Source of the DNA: an uncultured SAR86 cluster bacterium | Lineage (GTDB): Bacteria; Pseudomonadota; Gammaproteobacteria; Magnimaribacterales; TMED112 | NCBI GenBank assembly: GCA_902563885.1 | Contig: CACEYZ010000011.1 | Span: 1-33,194 of the forward strand | Reading direction: 5' to 3' | DNA: 33,194 nt | Shown here: positions 24,532 to 32,599 of the stretch, in pieces | Numbering within the stretch: position 1 is the first letter of the stretch | How the letters are laid out: each line of letters opens with the position of its first letter | The notes under the pieces: generated by a model | What the model was told of the DNA's origin: nothing | Seen by the model: the letters and a program-made list of their open reading frames with translations, nothing else | The model's database searches: none | Made by a program: the position numbers and the translations under genes

Positions 24532-25271
24532 AGCCGATTAAGTCTACAAGATTTATCAGGAAAAACTTTGTTTTTCTTGATTCCAAATTTTGAACTATTA
24601 ATTCTAATTAGCGTTTCGGTTTCTTCAAATTTTCCACAAATAAATCTCATTCCAATAAGTGACTGCATGGAGGCTACTACAGCTACAGCAGGACCCAAGA
24701 CGCCAAGACTTGCGCAATGATTAGTCTCTAAATCACCTGATTCTTTGAATAAACAGGAGTAGCAACAATGTTCTTTTTTTGAATTTTTAAAAATTATAAT
24801 TTGACCGTTAAACTCAGAAGCTGAGGCAAAGCAGATTGGTTTATTTAAATTCACCATTTCTTCATTCAGTTCAAATGAAGTTTTTAGATTATCTGTACAA
24901 TCAAAGAATAAATTAGAATTAATTTTCTTAAAGTCGATTTCTGATGACTTTACAGGATAGATATTTACTTCAACCTCTCTATCTAAATTATTTAAATAAT
25001 CTTTAAGGGCCTCTACTTTTTTTCTGCCAATATCTGATTCTTTATAAAAAACCTGACGATGAAGATTTCTCTCTTCGACCACATCAAAATCAATAAGATT
25101 AATCTTCCCAACCCCTGAAGCTACAAGATATACTGCTAACGGCGAACCTAGACCGCCACAACCAATAATTGTGACTTCACTTTCACAAAGTTTCTTCTGA
25201 TCTTCGTAAGAAAAATCATCTAAGACTAATTGTGAGTAATACCTTTGAGGAATTCTATTCAAGTTTGCCAA
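24528..25271 (-). CDS. moeB: MoeB/ThiF-family adenylyltransferase
   Basis: E1-like enzymes adenylate the C-terminal glycine of a sulfur-carrier protein (MoaD or ThiS). The 247-residue protein has the nucleotide loop GCGGLGSPLA (about 37-46), DFDVVEERNLHRQ with the conserved Arg, and DCTDNLKTSFELN. Of the usual two zinc-binding CxxC pairs, the first is present (CYSC) but near the C-terminus only one cysteine remains (DKSCRLNRL), so zinc binding may be altered. It starts with TTG 25271, supported by GAGAGG 7 nt upstream. moeB next to prmC-prfA-hemA is a conserved gammaproteobacterial order, which favours MoeB over ThiF. Confidence 0.85.
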   Translation of the reverse strand: MANLNRIPQRYYSQLVLDDFSYEDQKKLCESEVTIIGCGGLGSPLAVYLVASGVGKINLIDFDVVEERNLHRQVFYKESDIGRKKVEALKDYLNNLDREVEVNIYPVKSSEIDFKKINSNLFFDCTDNLKTSFELNEEMVNLNKPICFASASEFNGQIIIFKNSKKEHCCYSCLFKESGDLETNHCASLGVLGPAVAVVASMQSLIGMRFICGKFEETETLIRINSSKFGIKKNKVFPDKSCRLNRL

Positions 25272-26028
25272 AAGTAAACCTCTCTGTCCTTTTTAGGTCT
25301 TTAATCGAAGTGACATTTCTAAAGCCACTTTTCTTCAAAAGATTTTTTATAATCTTTTTTTGTTCAGGAGAATGCTCCAAAAAAATAATTCCTCCATAAT
25401 TTAAATAATGTTTTGATTGAGAGATTATAATTCTAAGATCTTTCAAACCATTTTCATCTGAAAAAATAGCCTCTTCGGGTTCAAATTTTAAACTCTCATT
25501 TGTGTTGGCGCTCTTATCTACGTATGGTGGGTTGCTTACAATTAAATCATACTTCAACGACACTTTCTGATACCAGTTTGAATTTAAAAACCTAACGTTT
25601 GCATTGTTTTTTTTAGCATTTGTCTTTGCAATAGATATTGCCTTTATACTCAGGTCAACTGCGTCAACGGTCGCTTTTGGAAATATTTTAGATAGTTCAA
25701 TAGCAATGCATCCTGTTCCAGTACCTAAATCAAGAATACTTTTTGGCTGTAATTTAGAATTTTCTATATACTCAATTAAAGTCTCTGTTTCAGGTCTTGG
25801 AATTAAGACATCCGAATTGACCTCATAATTCCCTTTATAAAAGTCCCAATTTCCAATAATGTACTGAATAGGTCTTTTTTCAGAAATCTCAAAGCATATT
25901 CTTTCTACATCTCTTTCTAAAAGCTCATTGGTATTTAATAGAAAATACAGGCCCTCTTCATAGTCCTTAGCATAAGTATTACGCCAAACATCTGAAATAA
26001 TAGTGAGTTTATTGTGATTGTTCTTCAA
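25255..26028 (-). CDS. prmC: Release-factor glutamine methyltransferase PrmC (HemK)
   Basis: PrmC N5-methylates the glutamine of the GGQ motif in RF1 and RF2. The 257 residues have the helical N-terminal domain, the PIQYIIGNWDFYKGNYEVNSDVLIPRPETE linker typical of the family, the SAM loop DLGTGTGCIAIEL (about 100-112) and the catalytic NPPY (about 165-168). Its start overlaps prfA, its substrate, by 20 nt, the usual pairing. It is followed by the MoeB-like gene with a 17-nt overlap. Confidence 0.97.
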   Translation of the reverse strand: MKNNHNKLTIISDVWRNTYAKDYEEGLYFLLNTNELLERDVERICFEISEKRPIQYIIGNWDFYKGNYEVNSDVLIPRPETETLIEYIENSKLQPKSILDLGTGTGCIAIELSKIFPKATVDAVDLSIKAISIAKTNAKKNNANVRFLNSNWYQKVSLKYDLIVSNPPYVDKSANTNESLKFEPEEAIFSDENGLKDLRIIISQSKHYLNYGGIIFLEHSPEQKKIIKNLLKKSGFRNVTSIKDLKRTERFTFGKLE

Positions 26029-27094
26029 TTTCTAAAAGTTTTTCAGCATTACTCTGAGTGATTAATGAATCAACAATTTCATTCAATTCTCCATCTATCA
26101 CGGATTCTAAGTTGTGTACTGTCAATTTTATTCGATGTTCAGTTACTCTTCCTTGGGGGTAGTTATAAGTCCTTATCTTTTCACTTCTATCTCCAGTTCC
26201 CACCATATTTTTCCTTTTGGAAGCTCTTTCACTCTCTAATTTTTGTTTCTCAAAGTCATGGATTTTTGAGGATAGGATACTTAGGGCTTTTGCTTTATTT
26301 TTATGTTGTGATTTTTCATCCTGTTGAGAAACAACTATTCCAGTAGGAATATGAGTAATTCTCACTGCACTATCAGTAGTGTTTACTGATTGTCCACCAG
26401 GGCCAGATGCTCTGAAGGTATCAATCCTAATTTCGCTTTGGTTAATTTCACTTTCTTTTATGTCATCAACTTTTGGCAAAATCGCTACTGTAGATGTTGA
26501 AGTATGAATTCTACCTTGTGATTCTGTTTCAGGAACTCGTTGAACCCTATGGACACCTGATTCAAATTTCATCCTCTCATAAACTTTTTCTCCAGAAATC
26601 ATTGCAATAATTTCTTTAAAACCTCCAGGGCCTGATATAACCTCTTTTACTTTTTCAACTTTCCAGTTACTCCTTTCTGAAAATCTTGAATACATTCGAT
26701 AAAGATCACCTACAAAAATTGCTGCTTCATCACCACCAGCACCAGCTCTTATTTCAAGATAAATATCTTTTGCATCATCCTCATCTTTTGGCAACAATTT
26801 AAACATTATCTCAGTCTCTAATTCAGTAAGCTGACTTTCTGTTGATGATTTTTCTTCTTGAGCTAGATCCTTCATGTCTTTATCAAGAAGCAATTCATTT
26901 ATTTCTTCTAAGTTCTTCTCGAGCATCAAATACTTTTCATAATCTTCGACAATGTTTGAAATTTCAGATAATTCTTTATTTAACGATGTAAGTTTTTGTA
27001 TATTGCTTGTAATTTCTGGTGTTGAAAGAGATGCATTTAAATCCTTTTCTTTTTTCTTTAAGTTTTCTAAAGTGTCTCTTATTGAATCTCTCAT
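26009..27094 (-). CDS. prfA: Peptide chain release factor 1
   Basis: RF1 recognises UAA and UAG and triggers peptide release. The 361 residues include the anticodon-like tripeptide region RVPETESQGRIHTS (PET where E. coli RF1 has PAT) and the catalytic RASGPGGQSVN near residue 230, whose glutamine is the PrmC target. The acidic EIRAGAGGDEAAIFVGDLYRMY is a family hallmark. ATGA overlap with the hemA stop indicates coupling. UGA is used as a normal stop here (hemA, petB), so an RF2 must exist elsewhere. Confidence 0.98.
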   Translation of the reverse strand: MRDSIRDTLENLKKKEKDLNASLSTPEITSNIQKLTSLNKELSEISNIVEDYEKYLMLEKNLEEINELLLDKDMKDLAQEEKSSTESQLTELETEIMFKLLPKDEDDAKDIYLEIRAGAGGDEAAIFVGDLYRMYSRFSERSNWKVEKVKEVISGPGGFKEIIAMISGEKVYERMKFESGVHRVQRVPETESQGRIHTSTSTVAILPKVDDIKESEINQSEIRIDTFRASGPGGQSVNTTDSAVRITHIPTGIVVSQQDEKSQHKNKAKALSILSSKIHDFEKQKLESERASKRKNMVGTGDRSEKIRTYNYPQGRVTEHRIKLTVHNLESVIDGELNEIVDSLITQSNAEKLLEIEEQSQ

Positions 27095-28272
27095 TTGGAC
27101 TTTTTAATAAAGCTTATAATTGAAGGATCATCAATAATTTTTGATAATTCATGAGCATTCTTTGATGCAATTTCATTAGCAAGCTCCTCTAAAACTTTTT
27201 GTACATCAATGCCCTTTTTTAAACTACTTTTAGCTTTTTTAAGCGCTTCCGTTTTCGCATTAAAAATTTTCCCTCTAGCTTCCTTTTGGTTTCTGCCCAT
27301 CATTTGCTTGTTTTTAAGCTTTCTAAATTCTTTTTCAGCATTTAACTTAATAATTTCTTCAGCAGCATTAACTTCCTCTTTTCTAGTGTCCTCATTTTTT
27401 TTCAACATCTCTCCCAATTCATCAAGAGTAATAACAGTAACATTTTTATTTTTTGGAATTTTAAAAGATATATTTCTTGGAATTGCTAAATCAAAAACTA
27501 AAATATTTTTTTGAATTTTGGATAAAAAGTCTTCTTCAATAAAATTTTTGCTAGACGATGCAACTATTACAACTGCATCGGATTTTTTAACATAGGTCTT
27601 AATTTTTGAGAGTGAATCGCTTTTTATTCCACTTATTTCGACATTAGATCTATTTAGTAAAAATACCTCTTTTCCTTTTTTTATAAGTTTTGGCACTAGC
27701 TTTCGAGAAACATCACCACCACCAATAACAAGGACAGAGTTAATTGCATCTTCTTCTGATATAAACCCCTCTACTATAGTTGATATAGAAAGTGGATTCT
27801 TTGATAAATCAGTTTCAGTTCTTATAAGTTTTGAAAATCTTATTGCATTATTGAAAGTATTTTCCAACTCAGCATTTAAAAATCCCATTGAACGTGAATT
27901 ATTTAGCGATTTTTTCACTTGGCCGAATATATCTGGTTCACCAATTATCATTGAATCTATACCAGTCATCACTTTTAATGAGTGTTTAAATGCTTCAGGC
28001 CCTGCATAGAGATATTGGTCATTTTTTCTGAGATTTTCAAATTTATTTAAAATTTTGGAAACAACCTTTTCAAAATTTTTTATTTCAGACCTTAAGCATA
28101 CTGAGTAAAATTCAGTTCTGTTGCAAGTTGAGAGCAAAATCCCATTATCAAATGTATTTGTCATCTTTAGGTTTGTAAGCACTTCATCTATTTCCTTTTT
28201 ATTAAACGCGAACTTTTCCCTTACTTCTAAAGAAGTAGATTTATGACTTATGCCCCAACAATGTAATTCCAT
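27091..28272 (-). CDS. hemA: Glutamyl-tRNA reductase
   Basis: HemA reduces glutamyl-tRNA(Glu) to glutamate-1-semialdehyde, the first step of C5 heme synthesis. The 393 residues show the catalytic Cys50 in LSTCNRTEFY, the tRNA-binding KVMTGIDSMIIGEPDIFGQVK region, a nucleotide-binding fold with VIGGGDVSRKLV, and DLAIPRNI. A C-terminal dimerisation helix rich in lysine follows. This is the first gene of the eight-gene minus-strand operon that continues into prfA, prmC, moeB and the accessory genes. It also supplies heme for the cytochromes encoded at 2883-4807. Confidence 0.97.
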   Translation of the reverse strand: MELHCWGISHKSTSLEVREKFAFNKKEIDEVLTNLKMTNTFDNGILLSTCNRTEFYSVCLRSEIKNFEKVVSKILNKFENLRKNDQYLYAGPEAFKHSLKVMTGIDSMIIGEPDIFGQVKKSLNNSRSMGFLNAELENTFNNAIRFSKLIRTETDLSKNPLSISTIVEGFISEEDAINSVLVIGGGDVSRKLVPKLIKKGKEVFLLNRSNVEISGIKSDSLSKIKTYVKKSDAVVIVASSSKNFIEEDFLSKIQKNILVFDLAIPRNISFKIPKNKNVTVITLDELGEMLKKNEDTRKEEVNAAEEIIKLNAEKEFRKLKNKQMMGRNQKEARGKIFNAKTEALKKAKSSLKKGIDVQKVLEELANEIASKNAHELSKIIDDPSIISFIKKSK

Positions 28273-28287
28273 TTTTTTGACCTTATT

Positions 28288-28317
28288 TTTATATATAAAT
28301 TATAAACGGATGTGCAA
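28288..28317 (-). promoter_or_regulatory. Candidate hemA operon promoter
   Basis: On the minus strand TTGCAC (28312-28317), an 18-nt spacer and TATAAA (28288-28293) precede the hemA ATG at 28272, giving a leader of about 9 nt. A consensus TATAAT at 28299-28304 is an alternative -10 without a good -35. The remainder of the 119-bp hemA/ispE gap (28273-28391) holds no gene. Confidence 0.4.
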
Positions 28318-28391
28318 GTTTATCTGTTTGAATTGAGTTGTTCAATGTAGTAACTGAATTCTCGCTGTAAAAATAATAAAATTAGCATTCT

Positions 28392-29198
28392 ATGGACTCA
28401 TTCACATACAAATCACCTGCAAAAATCAATACCTTTTTAAATGTGCTATCCAAGAGAGATGATGGCTATCACAATATTTATACACATTTCGAGTTAATTG
28501 ATATTTTTGATGAAATAAATTTTGTTCCATCCGTCAAAAACTCATTTTTTTGTGAGGACCCTCATCTAATTGAGAATAATATTATTGAAAAAACCTTTAG
28601 CTGGTTTAATGAAGTGTTTAATAAAAAACAAGTTTTCAATATAAACCTTAAAAAAAATATTCCCTATGGCTCTGGACTTGGTTCTGGAAGCTCAAATTCA
28701 GCTTCAACACTAATATTTCTTTGTATGTTTCATGGAGAAAAGGTTAAAAACTTAGATAAAACTGAAATTTCAAAAAAACTTGGTGCTGATGTTCCTATTT
28801 TTTTAGAGCAAAAAAGTGGTTTTGCTAGTGGTGTTGGTGAAGTATTTGAAAAAGAACACTCTTTTAAAAGTGAATATTTAATAATTTCGCCAAATTTCAA
28901 CATTTCTACTAAAGATCTCTACAATTCAAAATTTCTTCAAACAAATCGCCAGCCGGATAAAAAAACTAATTCGTTTTTTGAACCTCTTAAAAGTGAATCA
29001 CATGAATTTAAAGCTTTTTATGATTGTTTAATTGGTATTGGTGGCGAAAGATTTAAAGATAAATTAAAACTTACTGGTACTGGCTCAAGTGTTTTTTTAG
29101 AAAATCCCTTGAGAGATGATATTGAGTTATTGAAAAGAAATACTAAAAAGAAGTTTAGAATTTTTGTTGCTAAAAGTTTAGAATACAATTGGTTTTAA
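28392..29198 (+). CDS. ispE: 4-diphosphocytidyl-2-C-methyl-D-erythritol kinase IspE
   Basis: IspE phosphorylates CDP-methylerythritol in the MEP isoprenoid pathway. The 268-residue GHMP kinase has the N-terminal SPAKINTFLNVLSKRDDGYHNI, the ATP loop PYGSGLGSGSSNSAS (about 93-107, with Ser in place of the usual Ala or Gly at three positions), GADVPIFLEQKSGFASGVGE, and LTGTGSSVFLE in the third motif. Length is slightly short but complete. The upstream gene lolB, common next to ispE in this order, is absent. It is followed 6 nt later by tRNA-Gln. Confidence 0.95.
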   Translation: MDSFTYKSPAKINTFLNVLSKRDDGYHNIYTHFELIDIFDEINFVPSVKNSFFCEDPHLIENNIIEKTFSWFNEVFNKKQVFNINLKKNIPYGSGLGSGSSNSASTLIFLCMFHGEKVKNLDKTEISKKLGADVPIFLEQKSGFASGVGEVFEKEHSFKSEYLIISPNFNISTKDLYNSKFLQTNRQPDKKTNSFFEPLKSESHEFKAFYDCLIGIGGERFKDKLKLTGTGSSVFLENPLRDDIELLKRNTKKKFRIFVAKSLEYNWF

Positions 29199-29204
29199 TG
29201 ACAA

Positions 29205-29279
29205 TGGGGTGTGGCCAAGTGGTAAGGCAGCGCCTTTTGGTGGCGCCATTCGTAGGTTCGAATCCTACCACCCCAGCCA
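29205..29279 (+). tRNA. tRNA-Gln (anticodon TTG)
   Basis: The 75-nt cloverleaf has acceptor stem TGGGGTG/CACCCCA with discriminator G and an encoded CCA. Its D loop is GCCAAGTGGTAAGGC, the anticodon arm is GCGCCTTTTGGTGGCGC with TTG in the 7-nt loop, and the T arm is GTAGGTTCGAATCCTAC. The U1-A72 pair is typical of tRNA-Gln. A tRNA-Gln between ispE and prs is conserved in Pseudomonas-like genomes. It lies 6 nt after ispE and 7 nt before prs, so it must be cut out of an mRNA by RNases including the RNase P encoded at 561-885. Confidence 0.98.
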
Positions 29280-29286
29280 ATAGATT

Positions 29287-30234
29287 ATGGAAAAACAATT
29301 ACTATTTAGCGGAAACTCAAATAAACAGCTAGCAGAATCAGTTGCGAAAAACCTCGGAAAAAAATTAGCTCCAATCAAAGTAAGTACTTTTAGTGATGGC
29401 GAAGTGAATGTTGAAATCGATATCAATGTTAGAGGCTCAGATACATTTATAATTCAATCTACAGACTCACCTGCTGAAAAAAATTTAATGGAGTTAGTTT
29501 TGATTGCAGATGCTTTAAAAAGAGCTTCAGCAAACTCAATTACAGCTGTTATTCCTTATTTTGGTTATGCAAGACAAGACAGACGAGTAAGGTCAGCAAG
29601 AGTTCCAATAAGTGCTCGTGTAATTGCCGAAGTTTTAACCATTGTTGGCATTTCTAGAGTTATTACTCTTGATATTCACTCTGAACAAATTCAAGGTTTC
29701 TTTTCTTTTCCAGTGGATAACATTTATACATCAAATATTATGTGCAAAGAAATTATTGGGAAATATAAAGTTAAAGATTTACAAGTAGTTTCACCAGATA
29801 CTGGTGGAGTTATAAGGGCAAGATCAGTGGCAAAAACCCTTGGTGTCAAAGATTTAGCTATCATTGATAAGAGAAGAGAAAAAGCTAATGAGTCAGAAGT
29901 TATTAATCTAATTGGTGATGTAAAAGATAAAGTTTGTATAGTTCCAGATGACTTAATTGATACAGCAGGCACTCTAAGTAATGCTAGCCATGCATTGAAG
30001 GCAAAAGGTGCAAGAGAGGTTATAGCATATATCACTCATCCTGTACTATCAGGGAATGCTATCGAAAATTTGAATAAATCAGCTATTGATAGACTTGTAG
30101 TATCAAACTCTATTGATATTGGTGACAAATCAAAAAAATGTCCTAAAATAGACGTCTTTGATATATCGCCAATAATTGCAGAATCAATTAAAAGGATTAC
30201 AACAGGCGACTCAATAAGCGAACTTTTTAAATAA
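29287..30234 (+). CDS. prs: Ribose-phosphate pyrophosphokinase
   Basis: Prs makes PRPP from ribose-5-phosphate and ATP for nucleotides, His, Trp and NAD. The 315 residues have the IQSTDSP segment, the ATP loop region IPYFGYARQDRR, the flexible-loop RRVRSARVPISA, VVSPDTGGVIRARSVAK, and the PRPP loop DDLIDTAGT (about 220-228). Length is standard. Its stop overlaps the rplY ATG by one base. Confidence 0.98.
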   Translation: MEKQLLFSGNSNKQLAESVAKNLGKKLAPIKVSTFSDGEVNVEIDINVRGSDTFIIQSTDSPAEKNLMELVLIADALKRASANSITAVIPYFGYARQDRRVRSARVPISARVIAEVLTIVGISRVITLDIHSEQIQGFFSFPVDNIYTSNIMCKEIIGKYKVKDLQVVSPDTGGVIRARSVAKTLGVKDLAIIDKRREKANESEVINLIGDVKDKVCIVPDDLIDTAGTLSNASHALKAKGAREVIAYITHPVLSGNAIENLNKSAIDRLVVSNSIDIGDKSKKCPKIDVFDISPIIAESIKRITTGDSISELFK

Positions 30235-30947
30235 TGGAAACTTTAAAATTAAAAGCTGAAATAAGAGAAAAAACAGGTGGCCTCTCATCAAAGAAGGCTA
30301 TTTACAAAAATAAATTAGTACCCGGAGTTGTTTATGGAGGAAAAGATGCACCAGTTGCAATACAAGTCAAAAACAATGAACTTCTTAAAATCATTAATAA
30401 TGAATCAGTTTTTAACTCTCTAGTTGAATTAGAACTTGCTGATAAAAAACATAATGTTGTTTTTAAAGATGTACAAAAACATCCATCAAAGAATATTTTT
30501 ATCCATTTCGATTTACAAAAAGTCTCAAAAGGTACAAAAATTAATGTTACTGTTCCGGTTGTTTTAACGAATCAAGATAAATGCTTTGGTGTAAAAATAG
30601 AGGGTGGAGTGATAAATCATGTACTAAAAGAACTTTCAGTAATAGCTGATCCTGACAATATTCCAGAATTTATTGAAGTAGATATGGAAGAGATAAAATC
30701 CAAAGAAAAGTTAAGGCTAAGTGCATTAGAAAAAAATTCATCTTTTAGTTTTCCAAAATCTTTGAAAAATCAAGATCCTGTAATTGTTTCAGTGTTAACT
30801 GCAAGAGGTGGGGCGATGCTTCTTGAAGATGAACTTGAGGAAGGTGCTGATGCTGTTGAAGGTGAAGAGGCAACAACACAGGAAGGTGAGAATGAAAAAG
30901 CTCCTGAAGAAAATAAGTCAGATAATTCTGAGGAGAAATCAGAATAA
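30234..30947 (+). CDS. rplY: 50S ribosomal protein L25 (CTC/TL5 form)
   Basis: L25 binds 5S rRNA. The 237-residue product is the long CTC form: an N-terminal L25 domain (about 1-95) with PGVVYGGKDAP and FKDVQKHPSKNIFIHFDLQ, then the TL5 beta domain (about 96-190) and an acidic Glu-rich tail (about 200-237). It is between prs and pth, the conserved location. The acidic repeats of the tail create long open frames on other strands that are not genes. Confidence 0.96.
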   Translation: METLKLKAEIREKTGGLSSKKAIYKNKLVPGVVYGGKDAPVAIQVKNNELLKIINNESVFNSLVELELADKKHNVVFKDVQKHPSKNIFIHFDLQKVSKGTKINVTVPVVLTNQDKCFGVKIEGGVINHVLKELSVIADPDNIPEFIEVDMEEIKSKEKLRLSALEKNSSFSFPKSLKNQDPVIVSVLTARGGAMLLEDELEEGADAVEGEEATTQEGENEKAPEENKSDNSEEKSE

Positions 30948-30948
30948 A

Positions 30949-31524
30949 TTGCTTCATCTTTGTATCGTTGGTTTAGGCAATCCAGGCGATAAATACTCAA
31001 AAACAAGACATAATGCAGGTTATGACTTCCTTGACTTAATTGCCAAAGAATTCAATACAGATTTTAAATACTTAAAAAAAATTGATGCAGATTATGTTGA
31101 AATTAATTTTGAAGATCAGAAAATTGCTTTGATAAAACCAAGAGAATTTATTAATAGAAGCGGTAAAACACTCCAACTTGTAAGGAAATATAAGGTTAAA
31201 GACACTAAAGATATATTAGTAGTCCATGATGATATGGACCTTGAGCCAGGTGATGTGAAGTTAAAGCTATCTGGAGGTCATGCTGGACACAATGGTCTAA
31301 GAGATATTTTAAAGGTAATAGGAAACGATTTTGTCAGATTAAGATTTGGTATAGGACATCCTCCAAATAGAGAGCAGACAGATTCTTGGGTGATAAAGAA
31401 ACCAAATCCTCAAGAAAAAAAGGAAATGGCTAATGCATTTGAGAGGGCTATAAACAATATCGACAAAATCTTACTTAAAGACTGGATGATTATAATGAAC
31501 GACCTTCACTCCAATGAGCATTAA
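30949..31524 (+). CDS. pth: Peptidyl-tRNA hydrolase
   Basis: Pth frees tRNA from prematurely released peptidyl-tRNA. From TTG 30949 the protein is 191 residues, begins LHLCIVGLGNPGDKYSKTRHNAGYDFLD with the catalytic His, and has INRSGKTLQLV, the VVHDDMDLEPGDVKLKLSGGHAGHNGLRD block and RLRFGIGHP. The TTG is chosen because the conserved IVGLGNPG starts five codons later and no ATG lies between; AGGAG is about 13 nt upstream. A longer in-frame reading beginning inside rplY adds residues with no family counterpart. It overlaps ychF by 11 nt. Confidence 0.96.
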   Translation: MLHLCIVGLGNPGDKYSKTRHNAGYDFLDLIAKEFNTDFKYLKKIDADYVEINFEDQKIALIKPREFINRSGKTLQLVRKYKVKDTKDILVVHDDMDLEPGDVKLKLSGGHAGHNGLRDILKVIGNDFVRLRFGIGHPPNREQTDSWVIKKPNPQEKKEMANAFERAINNIDKILLKDWMIIMNDLHSNEH

Positions 31525-32599
31525 ATGTGGTATTGTTGGTTTGCCTAATGTTGGTAAATCTACTCTTTTTAACGCCTTAACGTCTCAAAAAATTCAAGCG
31601 GAAAATTTTCCTTTTTGCACTATTGAACCGAATATTGCAAGGGTAAACATACCTGACTCAAGACTAGATAGGCTTGCAGAAATTAATAATCCTGAAAAAG
31701 TTATTCCGTCTTACATGGAATTTGTAGATATAGCTGGTCTCGTAAAAGGTGCACACTCTGGGGAGGGGCTTGGAAATAAATTTCTATCTCATGTTAGAGA
31801 AACACAATGTTTTGCACATGTAGTACGTTGTTTTGAAGACACCAATGTTATTCATGTAGAGGGCAAAATTTCTCCTATTGACGATTTAGAGACTATCGAG
31901 ACTGAGCTAGTTCTCAGTGATCTTGAAATAGTTGAAAAAAGAATTGAAAAAGTCGGAAAACAATTAAGAAATGGAGATAAAGCCCTCAAAGATGAATATG
32001 AATATTTAGAAAAAATTAAAAAAGAATTGTCTGATAAAGGTTTCAATGCAGACTTAAGCTCTAATTGTGATGAGGATTTTTTAAAAAACTTGCAACTCAT
32101 TGTGTCGAAATCTTTTTTTTATATTGCAAACCTACATGAAGATGATGAAAAAAATCTCTATATTTCTGAACTCGAAGAACATGCTAAAAAAACTAATAAA
32201 GAGCTAATAAAAGTGTATGCAAAGGCTGAGGCAGAATTAATAGATCTCGATGGAAAAGAAAGGCTTGAATATCTTGATATACTTGGCTTAAAAGAGCCAA
32301 CACTCGATGTAATAATAAAAAAAGGTTTTGAGCTATTAAATCTTTTTTCTTATTTCACAGCAGGACCAAAAGAAGTAAGGGCATGGTCAATTAAAAGAGG
32401 TTCGAAAGCACCCCATGCAGCAGGTAAAATTCATAGTGATTTTGAAAAAGGATTTATTAAAGCAGAGGTAATAGGATTCTCTGACTACATTGACTGTGGT
32501 GGTCAACAAACAGCAAGAGATAAAGGAAAACTAAAGATTGAAGGAAAAGAATATCTCGTTCAAGATGGAGATGTAATCGAGTTTAAATTTAATGTTTGA
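31514..32599 (+). CDS. ychF: Redox-regulated ATPase YchF (OLA1 family GTPase-fold)
   Basis: YchF is a ribosome-associated P-loop protein that prefers ATP. The 361 residues have the G1 loop GLPNVGKSTLFNAL (8-21), NFPFCTIEPN in switch I, DIAGLVKGAHSGEGLGNKFL after G3, and a coiled-coil insertion (about 130-180). The C-terminal TGS-like domain includes FFTAGPKEVRAWSI-type sequence (here YFTAGPKEVRAWSIKRG) and ends in YLVQDGDVIEFKFNV. Position after pth is conserved across gammaproteobacteria. Its stop overlaps the next start by 8 nt. Confidence 0.98.
   Translation: MSIKCGIVGLPNVGKSTLFNALTSQKIQAENFPFCTIEPNIARVNIPDSRLDRLAEINNPEKVIPSYMEFVDIAGLVKGAHSGEGLGNKFLSHVRETQCFAHVVRCFEDTNVIHVEGKISPIDDLETIETELVLSDLEIVEKRIEKVGKQLRNGDKALKDEYEYLEKIKKELSDKGFNADLSSNCDEDFLKNLQLIVSKSFFYIANLHEDDEKNLYISELEEHAKKTNKELIKVYAKAEAELIDLDGKERLEYLDILGLKEPTLDVIIKKGFELLNLFSYFTAGPKEVRAWSIKRGSKAPHAAGKIHSDFEKGFIKAEVIGFSDYIDCGGQQTARDKGKLKIEGKEYLVQDGDVIEFKFNV

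Noticed and set aside
28273-28391. Riboswitch or small RNA between hemA and ispE
   Set aside because: The 119 bp are AT-rich with promoter-like hexamers; no conserved riboswitch core was seen.
30808-30948. Upstream in-frame extension of pth into rplY
   Set aside because: It would add about 47 Lys/Arg-rich residues with no counterpart in Pth; it is the out-of-frame reading of the rplY acidic tail.
30745-31006. Two minus-strand open frames opposite the rplY tail, Ser/Pro-rich or His/Gln/Leu-rich
   Set aside because: These are shadows of the GAA-rich acidic tail of L25, and low-complexity products are expected from such repeats.
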